Part shown: one piece after another, positions 61,245-64,000 of the stretch
Layout of the letters: each line of letters opens with the position of its first letter
Numbering within the stretch: position 1 is the stretch's first letter
DNA from: Nitratireductor sp. XY-223
Lineage (GTDB): Bacteria; Pseudomonadota; Alphaproteobacteria; Rhizobiales; Rhizobiaceae
Assembly (NCBI RefSeq): GCF_004959855.1
Contig: NZ_SPNT01000002.1
Span: forward strand, 858,520-922,519
Length of the DNA: 64,000 nt
Direction: 5' to 3'
Notes under the pieces: generated by a model
Told to the model about the DNA's origin: nothing
What the model saw: only the letters and a program-made list of their open reading frames with translations
Database searches by the model: none
Translations under genes and position numbers: made by a program

Positions 61245-62165
61245 ATGACAGACAGCATGTTCCAAGCCCCCGGCCGGTTCTTTCGGGGCAACCTGCACAC
61301 CCACAGCAACCGTTCCGACGGTGCCCTCGAGGCCGAGGAGGTGTGCCGCCGATACAAGACGGAAGGCTATGATTTCCTGGCGCTGACCGACCATTTTGTC
61401 GGAACCTACGGCTATCCGATTACCGACACGAGACCCTACCGTGACAATCAGTTCACCACTATCCTGGGCGCGGAACTCCATTCGGGCGCCATGGCCAACG
61501 GCGAGCTGTGGCACATCCTTGCCGTCGGGCTGCCACTGGATTTCGAAGTGCCGAACGCGCCGCATTTCAAGCCGGTCGAGGACCAGGAAAGCGGCGCCGA
61601 GATCGCCCGCAGGGCGCGCGAGGCTGGCGCCTATGTGGCGATCGCCCATCCGCAATGGTCGGCGCTGACCATGGAGGATGCGCGGACCATCGATGCGGCG
61701 CATGCGGTTGAGGTCTACAATCACGGCTGCGGAGTCGGCGCCGACCGGGCCGACGGCTTTCATACGCTCGAACTGCTCCTTTCGGAGGGCCGCAGGCTCG
61801 ACCTTTGCGCAACCGACGATGCCCATTTCACCGAACCGGACCATTTCGGCGGCTGGGTCATGGTCAAGGCGCAGGAAAACCGCCCCGAGAGCCTTCTGGA
61901 AGCGCTCAAGGCCGGCCACTACTATTCGAGCCAGGGTCCGGACTTCGTCGGTATTTCCTGGAGCGACAAGACCGTGGATGTGGAAAGCAGCGCCGTCTCC
62001 TCGGTGATTGTCCAGGGGCAGGGTTCGGCGGCCGTCGCCGTGCATGGCGACGCCATGACCAGGACGCAGGTGTCGTTGATCCGGTTCACGGATTCGCCCT
62101 GGCTGCGGGTGACGATCGTTGACCGCGACGGCAAGCGGGCCTGGTGCAACCCGGTCTGGCGATGA
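61245..62165 (+). CDS. PHP-domain metal-dependent phosphoesterase
   Basis: GNLHTHSNRSDGALEAEEVCRRYKTEGYDFLALTDHFVG; AIAHPQWSALT; ATDDAHF. Confidence 0.88.
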   Translation: MTDSMFQAPGRFFRGNLHTHSNRSDGALEAEEVCRRYKTEGYDFLALTDHFVGTYGYPITDTRPYRDNQFTTILGAELHSGAMANGELWHILAVGLPLDFEVPNAPHFKPVEDQESGAEIARRAREAGAYVAIAHPQWSALTMEDARTIDAAHAVEVYNHGCGVGADRADGFHTLELLLSEGRRLDLCATDDAHFTEPDHFGGWVMVKAQENRPESLLEALKAGHYYSSQGPDFVGISWSDKTVDVESSAVSSVIVQGQGSAAVAVHGDAMTRTQVSLIRFTDSPWLRVTIVDRDGKRAWCNPVWR

Positions 62166-62174
62166 CGTGGCGGC

Positions 62175-62885
62175 TTACCCTTCCGGGTCGTAGACGTAGC
62201 CGATGCCGCGGACGGTCTTGATGACGGACGGTTTTTCGGGGTTGCGCTCGATCTTGCGGCGCAGGCGCGAGATGCGGATGTCGATGGACCGGTCGAACGG
62301 GTCCCAGCTGCGGTCGTGGGCCTTTTCGAGAATCTGGTCGCGGTTGAGAACGCGGCCCTTGTTTTCCGCGAACGCCTTCAAAAGGTTGAATTCCATGGCG
62401 GTGAGCGGAATCTCTTCGCCGTCGGCATCGCGCATTTTCGCCGCCTCGATGTCGAGCACATAGTCGCCGAAACGTGCCGTACCGGGCTTTTCCTCCTTGC
62501 CGGCGCCGTCTGCGGACTTGCGTCGCAGCACTGCCTTGACGCGCGCCTCCAGCTCGCGCAGATCGACCGGCTTGCCGAGATAGTCGTCGGCGCCCATCTC
62601 CAGGCCGATGATCCGGTCCACCACCTCGCCGGCGGCCGTCAGCATCACCACGGGCGTCTGGTCCTCGATGCGCAGCGACCGCAATGTCGTCAGCCCGTCC
62701 TCGCGCGGCATGTTTATGTCGAGGATTATCAGGTCGATCCGGTCGCTGGCCATCACCGCCCGCAGTTCGTCGCTGCTCGAGGCCTTCGAGACCTGGAAGC
62801 CGCGCTTGCACAGGTATTCGTGCACCATTTCGCGGACTTCGAGTTCGTCGTCGCAGATCAGCAGGTGGTACTGGTTGTTTTCCAT
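62175..62885 (-). CDS. OmpR/PhoB family response regulator
   Basis: Receiver (LICDDE, DLIILDINMPREDG, GADDYLGKP) plus winged-helix DNA-binding domain. Confidence 0.93.
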   Translation of the reverse strand: MENNQYHLLICDDELEVREMVHEYLCKRGFQVSKASSSDELRAVMASDRIDLIILDINMPREDGLTTLRSLRIEDQTPVVMLTAAGEVVDRIIGLEMGADDYLGKPVDLRELEARVKAVLRRKSADGAGKEEKPGTARFGDYVLDIEAAKMRDADGEEIPLTAMEFNLLKAFAENKGRVLNRDQILEKAHDRSWDPFDRSIDIRISRLRRKIERNPEKPSVIKTVRGIGYVYDPEG

Positions 62886-64000
62886 TTATCCGTCTTCTTT
62901 TTCGTTGTTCAAAATACCATAAACAAGTTCGCGCAACTCGGCCGGCGACACCGGTTTCTCGAGATACGGGCGCTGTGATTCCTGCAACAGCCGCTGGGAG
63001 GCCGCACCCATCGTATCGCCGGTGATAAATGCCGTTTTGTCGAGAATGTGCGGATGGTTGTCGCGGATCGTCTCGTAGAGGCCGCGACCGTCCAGCGACG
63101 GCATGTTGAGGTCGCTCAAGAGCAGGTCGTAACGCTGTTCATTCAGGCGCTTGACCGCATCGTCGCCCGAATGCGCCAGCGTGACCTGGAAGCCTTCCTT
63201 CCTGAGGATCTCGGCGATCAGTTCGGCGACCTCGACCTCGTCGTCAACGACAAGCGCCCGCACGCCGGATCGGCTGCGCGCATCCTCGATTGATTCAGTT
63301 TCATCCTCGGCGTTCTTGCCGCCGGCCGGAAGCGAGATGACGAAGCGGCTGCCGCCGCGATAGTCGGGATCGGCCCAGATGTGGCCGCCGTGCGAATGGA
63401 TGATGCGGTGGCAGAACGCGAGCCCTATGCCGGTGCCGTCGCCGACATCCTTGGTCGTGAAGAAGGGCTCGAAAATGCGCGCGATGATGTTCTTCGGGAT
63501 GCCCGGGCCGTTGTCGGTCACCGTGATCTCGACCGTATCGCCCGCCTTGCCGGTGCCGGTCGCGACAGTGATCCGGTTGCCCTCGCCGGCGGCCAGTATT
63601 GCCTGTTCGGCATTGATGATGAGATTGATGATCACCTGGGTGATCTGATCGGCGTCGGCAATGATCTCGGGAACGCGCCCGGCAAGGTCGCAGACGATCT
63701 CCAGGCCTTCATCCTTCTTGCCGTAACCCGCGACGTCGACGGCGGTGGTGATCACCGCGTTGACATCGGTGTTTTCCATCTTCGTCGGCTGTTGGCGTGC
63801 CATGGCCAGGAAAGTCTTGACGATCTTGGCGCAGCGTTCGGCGGCGCTGCTGATCTTCTCGATGCGCTTGATGGTCTCCGGCTCATGGGCCTCCTCGCGC
63901 AGCATCAGCGAATGGCCGACCACGATGGACAGCGGGTTGTTCAACTCATGCGCGACACCGGCCAGCAACTCGCCGAGCGCCGACATCTTCTCGTTCTGGA
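62886..64000 (-). CDS. hybrid histidine kinase with C-terminal receiver domain; N-terminus beyond window
   Basis: HELNNPLSIVVGH H-box, IINLIINAEQAI N-box, GTGIGLAFCHRI G2, receiver DLLLSDLNMPSLDGRGLYE; ORF is open past the window edge. Confidence 0.9.
   Translation of the reverse strand, partial: QNEKMSALGELLAGVAHELNNPLSIVVGHSLMLREEAHEPETIKRIEKISSAAERCAKIVKTFLAMARQQPTKMENTDVNAVITTAVDVAGYGKKDEGLEIVCDLAGRVPEIIADADQITQVIINLIINAEQAILAAGEGNRITVATGTGKAGDTVEITVTDNGPGIPKNIIARIFEPFFTTKDVGDGTGIGLAFCHRIIHSHGGHIWADPDYRGGSRFVISLPAGGKNAEDETESIEDARSRSGVRALVVDDEVEVAELIAEILRKEGFQVTLAHSGDDAVKRLNEQRYDLLLSDLNMPSLDGRGLYETIRDNHPHILDKTAFITGDTMGAASQRLLQESQRPYLEKPVSPAELRELVYGILNNEKEDG

Overview
High-GC alphaproteobacterial (Rhizobiales-like) chromosomal window, densely coding. 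Positions 1-44 kb are mostly core genes: accA, xerD, aroKB, a CNNM/CorC-like transporter, bolA, cobST, rpmB, gloB, phaR-phaAB, a Suv3-like helicase, fdxA, carD, rpoH2, TPP-riboswitch-thiBPQ with divergent thiN, an ABC-F protein, moxR, metA and a VWA gene. Positions 45-60 kb hold the most interesting accessory locus. It contains a TRAP transporter, a YihV-like PfkB kinase, a YihT/LacD-like class I aldolase, an L-fucose-isomerase-like protein, a Gfo/Idh/MocA oxidoreductase, a GntR/UTRA regulator, and a SuyA-SuyB-SlcC-ComC sulfolactate desulfonation module. I interpret it as a sulfosugar (probably sulfoquinovose) to sulfite catabolic locus in one organism. Its four transcription units share an AT-rich palindrome (TATCTTATATAAGACT) in their promoters, which is the likely GntR operator. 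Secondary observations are a displaced gloB 3'-end remnant flanking a GGDEF/EAL gene, a GANTC/CtrA-box-rich repeat region upstream of the helicase, a possible pseudoknot over the yhhQ start codon, and a 22-bp perfect-arm palindrome in a GntR-linked catabolic island. All homology statements are from recognition of sequence motifs; no searches were run.
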